Below are positions 23,478-34,300 of a stretch of DNA of 64,000 bases, one piece after another. Positions within the stretch are counted from its first letter, which is position 1. Every line of letters starts with the position of its first letter. The stretch is from Amborella trichopoda (taxonomy: Eukaryota; Streptophyta; Magnoliopsida; Amborellales; Amborellaceae), in contig NW_006500327.1 in the NCBI RefSeq assembly GCF_000471905.2, forward strand, positions 1,806,513 through 1,870,512. The letters are read 5' to 3'. Position numbers and translations under genes: made by a program. The notes below the pieces were generated by a model. That model did no database searches and was not told the DNA's origin. It worked only from the letters and a program-made list of their open reading frames with translations.

Positions 23478-23810
23478 ATATTGTCCATCTATTTCCCAGG
23501 GCAAAAAACCTATTAAAAGGATTTTTTGAATAAAATTTTTTGGGAATTACCTAAAAATCACTAGATGAATATTTTCAAAATAGAAATTTGAATTTTAAAA
23601 TTTCTGATATCAAATCTCATCATTAAAAAAATGGACCATCTTTGTTTAATCTTGAAACATTAATTTTTTTTCTAGTGTATAGAGAGTGCGTTTTTTTTTG
23701 TTTTTTTGGAGGTTAGTCAGGTTGAAGAGGTTAGAGACCTAAAATTTGGAATCCTAAAATTACTCCTAGGTCTAACCGATGGAGTAAATGGACAATATGC
23801 TCTCACAAGA
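23478..23810. mobile_element. MITE family C copy
   Basis: The left end is TTGGGAGCATATTGTCCATC TATTTCCC. The right end, GGAGTAAATGGACAATATGC TCTC, is its inverse. The middle has AATCACTAGATGAATATTTT and CCTAGGTCTAACCGATGG, as in the copy at 27585. About 330 bp, non-coding. Confidence 0.65.
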
Positions 23811-24358
23811 GCACGTTGCAGTAGATCATTTCCATTTTTGTTAATATCTGACAAAATATATCCATGAATTCCCTTGGGCACAACTCAAGATATTTTTTAG
23901 ATCGGATGTAATCTCCAGAACCCAGGGACCAACCTAAGAAAAAAAATTTAAATTCGCATCCTCTATGGGCCTAAAAGATTACATCCCAATATTGTATAGG
24001 AACCATCCAATTTTAGAAAGAGAGATCTCGATATTCCAAATATTTTCCTTTGAAAATAATTATCTAGTTATATTTAGATGGATCCCAAAATTTTGAATAG
24101 AAAAAATTCTCCCAAGAAGCTTTTTTTCTCGAGAGATTTGTTGTATAGTGTGATCACGCAGGAGCATGCTATATGCACTCTTTACTATTCATAATGTGTC
24201 GCATTAAGTATTGCGTGACTTGAGACACTATTTACATTATCATGTTGACTTAGTACTCAACATATATTTTGTAGTGATTACTAGTTAATTGTATTTTAAC
24301 CATGTGCATCATTAAAAGATACTATTTATGTTTTAAAGGGAAGCCACTATAGAAGGCT

Positions 24359-24614
24359 TATAGGTGAAAATGAACAGTGTTTTTGTCTATAGGCTCGGCA
24401 TCGTCCGATTTTTTCAAATAGCAATGATTAAGGACCACCACGGACCTAGCATGTCTGTGGCGGTATCCCGTCACGGACATAGCATCTCTGTGACGGTCAA
24501 AAAAGACATGGTAACCGCCATAGACAACACGCCATCTATTGCGGCTTCGTTCGATCATCCACCAGGACATAACATGTCCGTGGTAGGATGAAACACTATT
24601 CAATTTCGCCTATA
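24359..24614. mobile_element. MITE family E, about 256 bp, with hairpin-prone interior
   Basis: The left end is TATAGGTGAAAATGAACAGT GTTTTTGTC. The reverse complement of the right end is TATAGGCGAAATTGAATAGT GTTTCATCC. The interior repeats CATGTC.GTGGCGGT, CACGGACATAGCATCTCTGT and GTCCGTGGTAGG in both orientations. Open frames of 75-81 codons on both strands mirror each other because of these inverted repeats and are not genes. Confidence 0.7.
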
Positions 24615-24619
24615 GGTAT

Positions 24620-26129
24620 TTTTAAGAGTTTTTTTTTCCGAAGACTCAGAGAAGGTTGACTTATTTGTTCAATCAAGCAGTAGCATTTCTCTATACATAT
24701 TTCGTCCACTCATCACCAGTCATTTTGTGGTACTAAAGCTATGGTTAATACATGGGATCCACATGGTGCAATTCATTTGGGCTTTGATTTCTGTCTAAAA
24801 CTAGTTCTCTTATTGGGCGTTTGGTGATTAGGATTTAAGTTGTACTTATCTTTGAAGTAGTATTTCAAAACCACCTTGATAAGTGGGGTGGATCATTCAC
24901 TCATATCTATGTCAAACAGCTGGATCCGTGATCCATATTGGACTAGATTGACTTAAATCGATGGTCTAGAAAATACTACAAAGAAATAAAATAAAATAAA
25001 AATTGAAATATAGGTTTGTGGGAACATGAGAAACATTATATAAGTTTAAAAGAAAAACAAAAAAAATAAAAGAGTGGGTTTTAAGAGGGAACCGTACTAG
25101 GGCCTATACCATACTGGGACAAGTTCGGTCCCAACCAATTGCCCAATCGGTGATTCGAATAGAAAAATACCGGATTTTAAAACATTGCTTGGAATTTTTT
25201 ATTTATTTTTTATTCTTTTGATTGTTTTTAGGTATTTGGGATTTATGTCATTTTTGTTATATTTGTTTTATTACTTTAGTGTTTTTTTATGTGCTAAGTT
25301 GGAATATTTTGGTTTAAGGAAATTTACAGAAAAATCTCATTGGTATTTAAAGGTACATGTGTATTTTTTTATTTTATGTTTGAGTCCAACTTTATTGTGT
25401 TTTTTTATTTCTAAATTACCTCTAAATGGACTCCTAGTGTCTAGTTTTCTTTTCTTTTTTTTTTTTTTTTTTGGGAGGGTAGTGGGGGTGTTTGTCACAC
25501 ACCTAGAGCATTTGTTCATTGACTGTGTGAACCAGTTATTTGTAATTAAGCTAGTTCGGACATCCAATTTTGAAACTTACCACTTACTACAAAGCAAGGG
25601 AGGATCGGTATGAATATCCAATGTCTAAACTCATACTTATAGAAAATAACAAGTAACAATGTGCTTCTGTGGGAGGACATTGTATCTCTTTTATGAGAAC
25701 CAAATGGCTTCAAAATGTTCAAACCTTTCTTTTATGAAAAGAGCAAATTTCGCACTCTTGTGGGAGCACATTGTACACTTACTTCTCAAATAAAATAAAT
25801 ACTTAAAAGTGCACAATGTGCTTTCTTCGGAGCATGCCATACTTGTTGTTTCCTAGAAGTACTTTTTTTTTTTTCTTTTTTACGGAAAGTAGTGGATTTG
25901 GATCTTGGATGTTTGAATAGGCCCATTTACAAAAAAACTATGCCAAACAACAATGTCAAAATTGATCTTTGACTCGACTTAAAAATTAAAAAATTAAAAA
26001 ATCTAGGCTCCTACAATTAGATTTCCTAAATGAAGGTAATTTGGATATGAAAATAAAAATAAAAAAGGTGGGACTTGAGCATAAAAGGGAATTCATTGCG
26101 GATTTTTAAAATATCAAAAATATTATAAT
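24620..26129. other. AT/T-rich spacer, no gene accepted
   Basis: A 142-codon frame at 25185-25613 is T-rich (Phe/Leu-rich peptide with a run of F over a poly(T) tract) and resembles no family I know. Near 25640-25860, variants of a motif like GTGCACAATGTGCTT and GGGAGCACATTGTACACTTA recur, akin to family C ends. Confidence 0.55.
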
Positions 26130-27236
26130 GAGTTTTCAGTTACAGTATGCTTACATCAAGGGTCAACATTTAGCCTATATCTCTTTGCTTTGGTTATAGA
26201 CAAGTTAATTGGGCATCTACAAGATAAGGTACCATAGTGTATGTTGTTTGCAGATGTTCACTTATGAGACTAAATATAACATCCACACAAAAGTTAGAAC
26301 TTCGGAGGGTTGCTCTAGAATCTAAATATTTTAAAATTAGTTGAACTAAAACAGAATATATGGAATTCAAATTGAGTAATAATAGGAGTATAAACGATAG
26401 TCAAGATTGATGAACAAGAAGTACGTAAAAGAGATGTTTTTAATGTTAATCTGTGAGAATAGAAAGATTAAGGAAGATGTCACGCATAGAATTAGAGCTG
26501 GTTCAACGAAGTGGACATGTGCTTTAAGAGTCTAATGTGATCATCACATACATATGAAACTGAAGAGAAAGTTCTATAGGACGGCTAGAAGACTAGCTAT
26601 GCTTTATGAAATAATGTCGGGCAGTCAAGAAATAACGAAGTGGACATGTGCTTTTAGAGCCTAATGTGATCATCACATACATATGAAACTGAAGAGAAAG
26701 TTCTATAGGACGGCTAGAAGATTAGCTCTGCTTTATGAAATAATGTCGGGCAGTCAAGAAATAACGAAGTGGACATGTGCTTTTAGAGTCTAATGTGATC
26801 ATCACATACATATGAAATTGAAGAGAAAGTTCTATAGGACGGCTAGAAGATCAGCCATGCTTTATGAAATAATGTCGGGCAGTCAAGAAACAACATAACC
26901 AGAAAATGAATTTGGCTGATGAATTTGGCAAGACGAGAAAGGACATAATTTAGAATAAATATATCAGCAGGAACTTAGGGATAGCTTCAATGGGCGATAA
27001 GATGAAAAAATAGTTTAGCCATACGTAGCATTGACCTAGAACAACATCGGTTAGGATGGAACATTTTTTTAAGTAAAAGGTTCTAAAAAAACAAGGAGAA
27101 ATCCCAAAAGACAGGGATATAAATAGTATGTTTTGATTAAGGGTATGACCTTTGATAAAATGGAATCGTGGAATAAGATTTGTGTAGTTTGATCCAAATA
27201 ATTGGGATAAAGCTCAAATGGTGATGATAACAAAAA
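26130..27236 (+). mobile_element. RTE-type LINE remnant, 3' half
   Basis: Frames match the end of plant RTE reverse transcriptases in order: LFADDV-like (TTGTTTGCAGATG, near 26240), KTEYMEFKLSNN (about 26349-26384), CDHHIHMKLKRKFYRTARR (near 26535-26590), LAMLYEIMSG, and KTRKDII (near 26925). The non-coding end is TTTGTGTAGTTTGATCCAAA TAATTGGGATAAAGCTC, then ATGGTGATGATAAC, the standard RTE tail. Stops and shifts are frequent. It is 5'-truncated before about 26130. Confidence 0.8.
26505..26891 (+). repeat. In-frame 129-bp triplication inside the RTE LINE
   Basis: Three head-to-tail copies (26505-26633, 26634-26762, 26763-26891) begin AACGAAGTGGACATGTGCTT and contain ATGTGATCATCACATACATA and AGTTCTATAGGACGGCTAGA. 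The unit is 129 bp, a multiple of three, and repeats the CDHH...KFYRT...LAMLYE block of the RTE polyprotein. Copies differ at only a few positions. Confidence 0.9.
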
Positions 27237-27287
27237 ATATTGTAATATTTTTGCATGTTTCTATTTAATTTGTTTATATAAAGTAAA

Positions 27288-27515
27288 AATATAGAATGAG
27301 ACCACTTACCTTTTGTACAAGGTGGTTATAATTAATCTTAACTATTGGATATGAATTTGGATGGTTGCTTTTAATCCATTGACCAAGCTCAAACTTTAAA
27401 AGAAATTTTATCGAACTTTGTGATACACCCAAGCTATCAGATTTCACATCTGATAGTTTTAAGTAATTATGACTGTATCAAAGGTAAATAGTCTCATTGT
27501 ATGCAATCCTTTATA
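27288..27515. mobile_element. MITE family B copy
   Basis: The left terminus is AATGAGACCACTTACCTTTT GTACAAGGTGGTTATAATTA. The right terminus is AATTATGACTGTATCAAAGG TAAATAGTCTCATTG. These are inverted copies over about 40 bases. Non-coding, close to the end of the RTE element. Confidence 0.7.
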
Positions 27516-27582
27516 CAAAAGATAACCTTTACCTCTTCCGCCTTCAAGGGATAATTAGAAAAGAGGGCATATACTAAACTCC

Positions 27583-27935
27583 CACCAAAGCATATTGTAC
27601 ACTTACTCCCTTTTACGAAAGATTTTTCAGAAAATTTTGTTAATCCAAAATTTTGGGCACCACCTAACAATCACTAGATGACTATATTAAAAAGAAAAAT
27701 TTTGAATTTTGGGTTTCCCTAACACTTGGATCTCACCCTCCAAAAATTGGATAGTTTCTATTCATTCTTGAAGTATTATTTTTTTCAAGCCCATAGATAA
27801 TGCAATTTGAATTTTTTTTCGCGAGTATAGCATATATATTGAAGAGCATATATACCCAAAATTAAGGTCCTAAAAGTACTCCTAGATTAGGTTTTGCTTG
27901 AGGGAGTAAATGGACAGTGTACTCCCTTGGGAAGC
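27583..27935. mobile_element. MITE family C copy
   Basis: The left end is AGCATATTGTACACTTACTC CC. The right end is GGGAGTAAATGGACAGTGTA CTCCC. The interior shares CAATCACTAGATGACTAT, CTCACCCTCCAAAAATTGGA and AGTACTCCTAGATTAGG with the 23478 copy. Non-coding. Confidence 0.65.
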
Positions 27936-28551
27936 ATGAAATCTTTTGGCATTAGAAACTGTGAACAAATCTAAACTGTCTCATGAATTAATCGGCTTCA
28001 GAACGTCGAAACCCCTTGGGATTGGGACTTTATTTTTCCTCAATGTGGGAAACTTTCAGTTGTTCAATTCCTTGAACACAGCTTTTATTCATAAATATTT
28101 TAAAAGCATCAATTAGTCATTATCACCTTCTTCTTTCACATGAGGGCAAAAAAACTACTAATTTCTAACTTGTTTGAGGATATGCAAAGCTGCATCAAAA
28201 AACAATCCCTTGTTCATATTTCATATTTGACTGAAGTGAAAGCTTACACCTATAAAAAACCTTTTCTTAAGTGAATGATAGCTTGTCCCCCATCCCACAT
28301 TCCACCAATTGAGGATTGGAGAGCATAAAAAATAGAGATTACTACATATATTTTGATTATTCAAATACTTGTGATTTTTGGAATTTATTTAAGGCTATTG
28401 TAAGCAGAAATTTTCATGATCAAGATGACCACCAATTCCTTCGACCTAGGTTTTCTTGAAAAGGATTCTCAATCTTCTTTCTAAATGAAAGAGACGCTTC
28501 GATTTCGAGTCCATTTACCATAGAAAAAAAAAGAAAGGTATTGTATATATA
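27936..28551. other. Spacer, no gene seen
   Basis: No coding or repeat signal that I could support. Confidence 0.45.
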
Positions 28552-29489
28552 TGTGACAACCATCTTGAAAAAAAAACAAATATTGTCTGCCAGGTTAATA
28601 TGAAATATGTATATTGTAATCAGTATATATATGAAGGGTAGGTACAATATCTTGTATTTTATGGTAAGTCTGGGTATAATATAGGTTAATGTGATTTATT
28701 TCTATTACTGTCATCTCATCATCGGTATTTGTCGATATAAGGTAAACTTGTATATTCATATTGATTAATAGACCTTGAAGCTCTTCAAAGAAACCTGAGA
28801 CTCTTCATATGTCATCAGAGCCAAATTCATCTTCATTGTGTCAATTCCTGTACGATCAAGTCTGTTACTCGATTCTGTTCTTTTCTATATGATCAAGTAT
28901 GTTGTCTTGTTACTCGATATTGTCTGCAAGTTGTTGAATCGGTCTCGGATATGCACTGAGATATGTTGGCCCCTCTAAGTGCCATTATGTTTTCTCGGTT
29001 ATCTAGACTTTTTTTTTTGTCTCTAGAGAAGATACAAAGTTTTCATTTGTTGTTCAAGCATTTCTATTTGATCCTTTTATTTTTGAGGTTTATTGATCTT
29101 CCATTGCTTGAACGTGTCGTGTTTTGTTGTACCTTTGTGCTTGTTGATCAAGTAATCTGAGTATAAACCTGAAGATCTAACAGTTCATTTCCGCAGCTTA
29201 TTGTTCACAAATTATAACTGCTCTCCCTCATAGCATCTTGAGTTTGAGGGGGAGTGTGAAAAGAAAATATATGTTGTCTACCAGATTAATATGGAAGGTA
29301 TATATTGTAATCAATATATATGGGAAGGGTAAATACAATATCTTATATTTTATGGTAAGTCTGGGTATAGTATATATTTCTGTGATTTATTTATATCATT
29401 GTCATTTGTATTTGTCTATATAAGGCAAGCTTGTATGCTCACATTGATCAATGAACATTGAGTTTCTTCAAATAAACCTGAGACTCTTA
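28552..29489 (+). mobile_element. Small copia-like (TRIM-type) LTR fossil with both LTRs
   Basis: The left LTR (about 28552-28807) and right LTR (29255-29489) share AATATGGAAGGTATATATTG-like text, ATTTTATGGTAAGTCTGGGT and AACCTGAGACTCTT. A primer site resembling initiator Met-tRNA complement (TGTCATCAGAGCC, 28810-28822) follows the left LTR. A purine tract (GAGTTTGAGGGGGAG) precedes the right one. The internal part is about 450 bp and non-coding. The LTRs differ at many positions, so the insertion is old. It is the same family as 453-1019. Confidence 0.7.
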
Positions 29490-29689
29490 ATAATGGTTTT
29501 CCACATCATCCAATTTAGGTGGCAATGTAGATTTGATAGATCTTTTTTCAGCCAATCTTTTAAAATAATGCCAAATCTATACTGCAATTTGCAGTAATAG
29601 ATGCTATGAACATTATATATTAGGTGCCTTAGTCTATTCATTTCGCTCATGGTATCATCAAATTTGACATTTAATAAAGTAAAATGTTT

Positions 29690-30080
29690 ATATGAAGGTG
29701 ATGCCCTAAACAATTAAATTAATGCGCGCCTAAAAAAATTCATTAGAAGAGGCTATTTTGGCGACCAAAATTCCTCAAATTGATCATCTCGACCTCAAGA
29801 TGCATGAACATGAGAAAAAATGGATTTCTAGTTTTAGAAATAATGCATCTTGTATTGTTATTTTCAGACCGTTAATTTTGAAGATTTTCAAGCGTTCGTA
29901 GATCTGCTCGATCTACACTATTTTTGAAGCTTTAAATTTTATAATTAGAGACAAAAATAAATTTTCAGGCCATCACAAATATTTCTAGAAATAAAACAAC
30001 ATCTTTCGACATTATTTGAAGGTGTGTATTACTTTGAGTGTTTATGGCCTCAGTCTTATACAAACCACACCCTTTAATAA
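29690..30080 (+). mobile_element. MITE family A copy
   Basis: It opens ATGCCCTAAACAATTAAATT, passes TTGATCATCTCGACCTCAAG and TTTCTAGTTTTAGAAATAAT, and closes TTATTTGAAGGTGTGTATTA, then TTATACAAACCACACCC. Non-coding. Confidence 0.7.
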
Positions 30081-30104
30081 GAAGTCACTAATTCATCTTA
30101 TTAT

Positions 30105-30192
30105 CCTTATCACATGTTATATCAAATGATCAAAATTAATTGTGACCACTTTGTACCAAAAATAAATGGCCTAATTGTATACTTTTCTTTAA
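30105..30192. mobile_element. MITE family B end fragment
   Basis: AAATGATCAAAATTAATTGT, GACCACTTTGTACCAAAAAT, AAATGGCCTAATTGTATAC matches the right third of family B. The left part is absent. Confidence 0.5.
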
Positions 30193-30489
30193 TAAAATTT
30201 GCGTTAGCTTTCGGAAAGAAACCAAGCAAAGAGCATAATGGGAGTTGTGCACGAATTAATGGATGGGCTAAATGTCTCTACCTTGGGCCAATCAAAATAA
30301 GGGCGTCCAAAGATCCATATGCATATGATTCCAGATTAACAGATCACCATAACAGCTACGGTGATGATCAGAGAGTGGGTCCCACTAAAGATGTCACTAA
30401 TACGATGGTTATCACATGATTACCATCCAATCCGTACATGAGGACACGGATAACATAGAGTTAAAAATGTTGCTTTCTGCTATGCAATT

Positions 30490-31168
30490 TCTATAAGGCC
30501 TAGGTCTTATAGAAAAGGTAAAGCCTCACATTGAAACCTTACCGAAAATCACTTTGGGCATGAGTGATTATGATGGCTCTAAAATCAAAATTTACCAATA
30601 TTTATGAAATTTGTAGCTTAAACTAATGGAATAGATGGACTTATGATCAGTTGAAAATGGGCAGTCTAGATAATGTTATATACTATACACGATTTTTAGG
30701 GCTTGAAATCCTTTTTTTAAAAAAAATCATAATGACCAAGGATTAGATGATTGATTTGGAGATTTTTCGATATCAAAATTGTAATTTCTTGTGAATTACA
30801 CTTTACTTATTTGGTGTGGTTTACATAAGGTTGCGGCTTTAAACAATCCAAAGTGCACCTCTAAATTTTATCATAAATAAATTTTGGTGTCAAAATTTTT
30901 AAGATTGCTTGATAATTTATTTTCGTCTCCAGTTATACAATTTTTAACTTTAAAAATTGTTCAAATCAAGTATATCTATAAACACATAAAAATCTAGAAA
31001 ATAGATGGTCTAAATAATATGGCGTAAGATACATCATTTCTCGAACTCCAAATCTTTTTTCTTTTTATAAATGATCAATAAGAGAGATTTCCAATACGAA
31101 AACAATATGAATTTTTCGGTGCACCTTATTTCCATATTTGAAGGTTGCAGCCTTACATGAACTCTTTC
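30490..31168 (-). mobile_element. One full and one partial MITE family A copy upstream of the FKBP gene
   Basis: About 30490-30810 is a diverged A copy (CTATAAGGCCTAGGTCTTAT at the left). 30818-31168 is a fuller one: GGTTTACATAAGGTTGCGGC TTTAAACAATCC at the left and GAAGGTTGCAGCCTTACATG AAC at the right. The second ends about 220 bp before the FKBP start codon, so it forms part of the upstream region of that gene. Confidence 0.65.
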
Positions 31169-31203
31169 CTTGAAAACCGTTGTTCGGGACATATAGCATT
31201 CAA

Positions 31204-31228
31204 CACGTGCTATTTCTCGCACGAGAAA
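31204..31228 (+). promoter_or_regulatory. G-box and adjacent inverted repeat upstream of FKBP gene
   Basis: CACGTG (31204-31209) is the plant G-box core bound by bZIP and bHLH factors. It is followed at once by TTTCTCG-CA-CGAGAAA (31213-31228), a perfect 7-bp inverted repeat. It is not a canonical heat-shock element, whose nGAAn blocks would be spaced by 2 bases. A CT-rich stretch with CTCTCTCCCTCTCTCTGG (31262-31280) precedes the ATG. Functional use is inferred from position only. Confidence 0.45.
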
Positions 31229-31389
31229 ATTGGCAACACGAGTGCGCAAACGCGTTGCATTTGCTCTCTCCCTCTCTCTGGACAGTGTCCAAACCAGTAA
31301 TGGTGAACGCAAGCTTCGATCTTCGTTCTCTCTCTAAATTTTGAAAGAAGCCCAGAAAATAGAGAGTTTTTTTTACTTCTCTCTGCACA

Positions 31390-34300
31390 ATGATGGCTCC
31401 CAAGGACACTGACATCTCGGATATAGAAGACGATGACTTGGAAGAAGAACCAGGAGAAGAGATAGAATCTGCACCTCCATTGGAAGCATGCGAAGAGAGG
31501 GAAATAAACCGCATGGGATTAAAGAAGAAGCTCATCAAGTCTGGTTCTGGTTATGAGACCCCAGCATACAATGACGAGGTTATAGGTACTCAAGCTTGTG
31601 AACTCAAGCTTTCTCTCTATCTCTCTCTCTCTCTCTCTCTCTCCCTCCCTCCCTCTCTCTCTATCTATCTATCTAGTTGCTTTTCATGGATGGTTTGGAT
31701 GTGAATTTAATTTTTTGATGGGCGTTTTTCATTTGTGATCAGTTCATTATGTCGGTGCCTTAGTCGATGGAACCCAGTTTGTTTCAAGCAGAGATGGGGG
31801 AGAGCCTTCCACCATTAAGATTGGTCATGGTTAGTATGCAGTTGGGTTCTCTCTCTCTGTCTGTTTGTCTCTGATTATTTGATGTCTACTTTGGGATTTC
31901 AGGCCAAGTTGTTGCGGGATTGGAGTGCGGGATCATTACAATGAGGAGGGGAGAAACTGCATTGTTCACAGTGCCCCCTAATATGGCATATGGAGCAAGT
32001 GGGGCTCCTGGTGTTCCCCCTGATTTTGAGGTTCGATTTGAGGTTGAACTCATTTCTTGGTTTTCTGTTATTGATGTTAGGAAGGATGGGGGTGTTATGA
32101 AAAAGATTTTGTCTAAGGGAACTGGAAATGATACCCCTGGTGATTTGGATGAAGTTACAGGTACTCTGTCATGAAAACTTTTCTACTCTTTAATTATTTT
32201 TAGAAGTTTCTTCTTTATTGGCATTTGGAATTTTTCTTAAATGGAGCGAGTTTTCTTGTCTTAATAATAAGTGGATGCCTTTCTTGTGCAATTTGGGGGA
32301 TTGGGGTATTGTTTATAATTGCATTGAGCATGGTCTTTTTCATTTATTTCTTCATTTTTTCCTATTGTTCTTTATATAGAATCAGACTGTTGAATAATAA
32401 TGGAAATTGTTTATTTTGCAGTTAAATACGAAGTAATGCTCGTCGATGGACAGGTGGTTGCGAAAACTCCTGAAGAAGGACTGGAATTTTGTGTCAAAGA
32501 TGGTAATGAGCTATGCAAGGAAATATTTTTTTAGAAAAATCTAATATTTTTACTTTGATTGGTGGCAATTTGAAGTCTTGGGTTGGTTAGTAAGACTGAG
32601 GTTTCTATTAATTCCATTGAGAAGAATTCTCATATTTAAGCTTATGTAGGTCATCTTTGTCCTGCACTACCAAGGGTTGTGAAGACAATGAGAAGGGGAG
32701 AGAAGGCCATGGTAACAGTTGAACCTCGATGTATGTTTCCTTGAGATTTTCTTGCTTAATTTTATCCATTCTATTTTATTCCCTCACTAAGGATGCAAGT
32801 TTTAAAATGTCTTTAGTTCTTCCAAGATTCACAGTTAATGTCGATTTGTTGATATATATATGGTCTTTCACAAGTGGCCACGCCTCAACATGTTTATTGA
32901 ATTTTTTTTGTTTTGTTAGCTATTTGAGAAATTGTACAGGGTAGACTTAACTGCAACATGGTTTGGTGGGGCTCTTGAGTCTGTGGTTAGGGCAGTAAAA
33001 CTGCAGCATAGTATGTAATGGTTCCAATCCCACGATTACCTATCCAAGAAATTTGTTCGGAGCACTAGTTGCTCTTGTACCCTGATGTATACCACAAATA
33101 CACATGATTAACTTAAGCCATGACATTTCTTTGACTATTGAATGGTGGGTAGGGGTGGCAATGGGTCGGTTCGACCCAGACCCAACTCAGGTCTACGATT
33201 TTGGATCCGGACCGGACTGGTTTGAGTTCAGGTGGGGTCTGGGTCTAGCAACTAACAAACAATTTTTGACAATTTTTTCAAAAAATATATTTCAGATATA
33301 TATATACACAAACACACATACAAATAATGAAGAAAGTAGTAGATTTAGGTAAGAAGTAAGAAAATAAACCAAATTTAATACCTGAATATTCGGTATTGTA
33401 TCTTTGCTTCTGGTAAATCAAAGGGCAACCTCTCACATTCCGCTAAGGAAGAAATTAGAAAAGCATATATATACACACACACACACACTTCATATATATA
33501 TCTAAGCAAATTTATCAAAATATTATATATTTCAAAAAATATTTTTTGTATATATCATATATGTATACATATGTTTTAAGTATATATGTATGTTTGTATA
33601 CGTATAGATACGTTCGGGTATATATGTATGTTTGTATATGTATAGATACGTTCGGTTCAGGTCTGGGTCGGGTCGACCTGGACCTGGATCCGACTTAGGT
33701 CCAGGGTTTTGGACCCGGACCTGTACCCTGATCGGGTCGACCTGCCTGGTTGTCGGGTTGACCCGACTGGATTGCCACCACTAATGGTAGGTGGAATATG
33801 TAGCAAATGCATTTAAGATTCATCGATTGTTGATCATATGGTTATATCTTGAAAAGATTTTAAAAGCCACCTCTTTCATAGTTAGATATTCATGGCATAT
33901 ATACTTTTAAGAACCACCTCAAGTCTTAGTTTCACATGAAGAATGTGGGACATCCATAAGATTTTATTGGCATTGAGTTGTTCCAATCACCAATCTGATA
34001 CAATTGTAACCTAAGCACCCAGGATCTTACTTCTTGCTACCCTCACTGATAGCAAAGGATAATTCTCTTTGAGTTACTTTTAAAGTGCTATACTTCTTTT
34101 TGAGAACATTTAAAGTGCAACACTTTTATGGGAAATAGTCTTTAGGTTTCCCAAAAACATCTCGTCAAGGGTTATTTCCCAAGTTGACAGCCTAGTACAG
34201 GCATAACGCAAGAAGAAGATTTGTCACAAACAAATGCTTTTAAGAACCTAACTTATTGAACATAGCCTCATATTAATGGCCCTAACTATGATCCCAATCT

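Noticed and set aside
24358-24603. Paired 75-81 codon frames on both strands
   Set aside because: Caused by the inverted-repeat interior of MITE E.
25185-25613. 142-codon frame on the plus strand
   Set aside because: Very T-rich; the peptide is mostly Phe/Leu with a run over poly(T). No motif, promoter or splice partner.
31200-31538. 112-codon minus-strand frame over FKBP exon 1
   Set aside because: Antisense shadow of the leader and exon 1.
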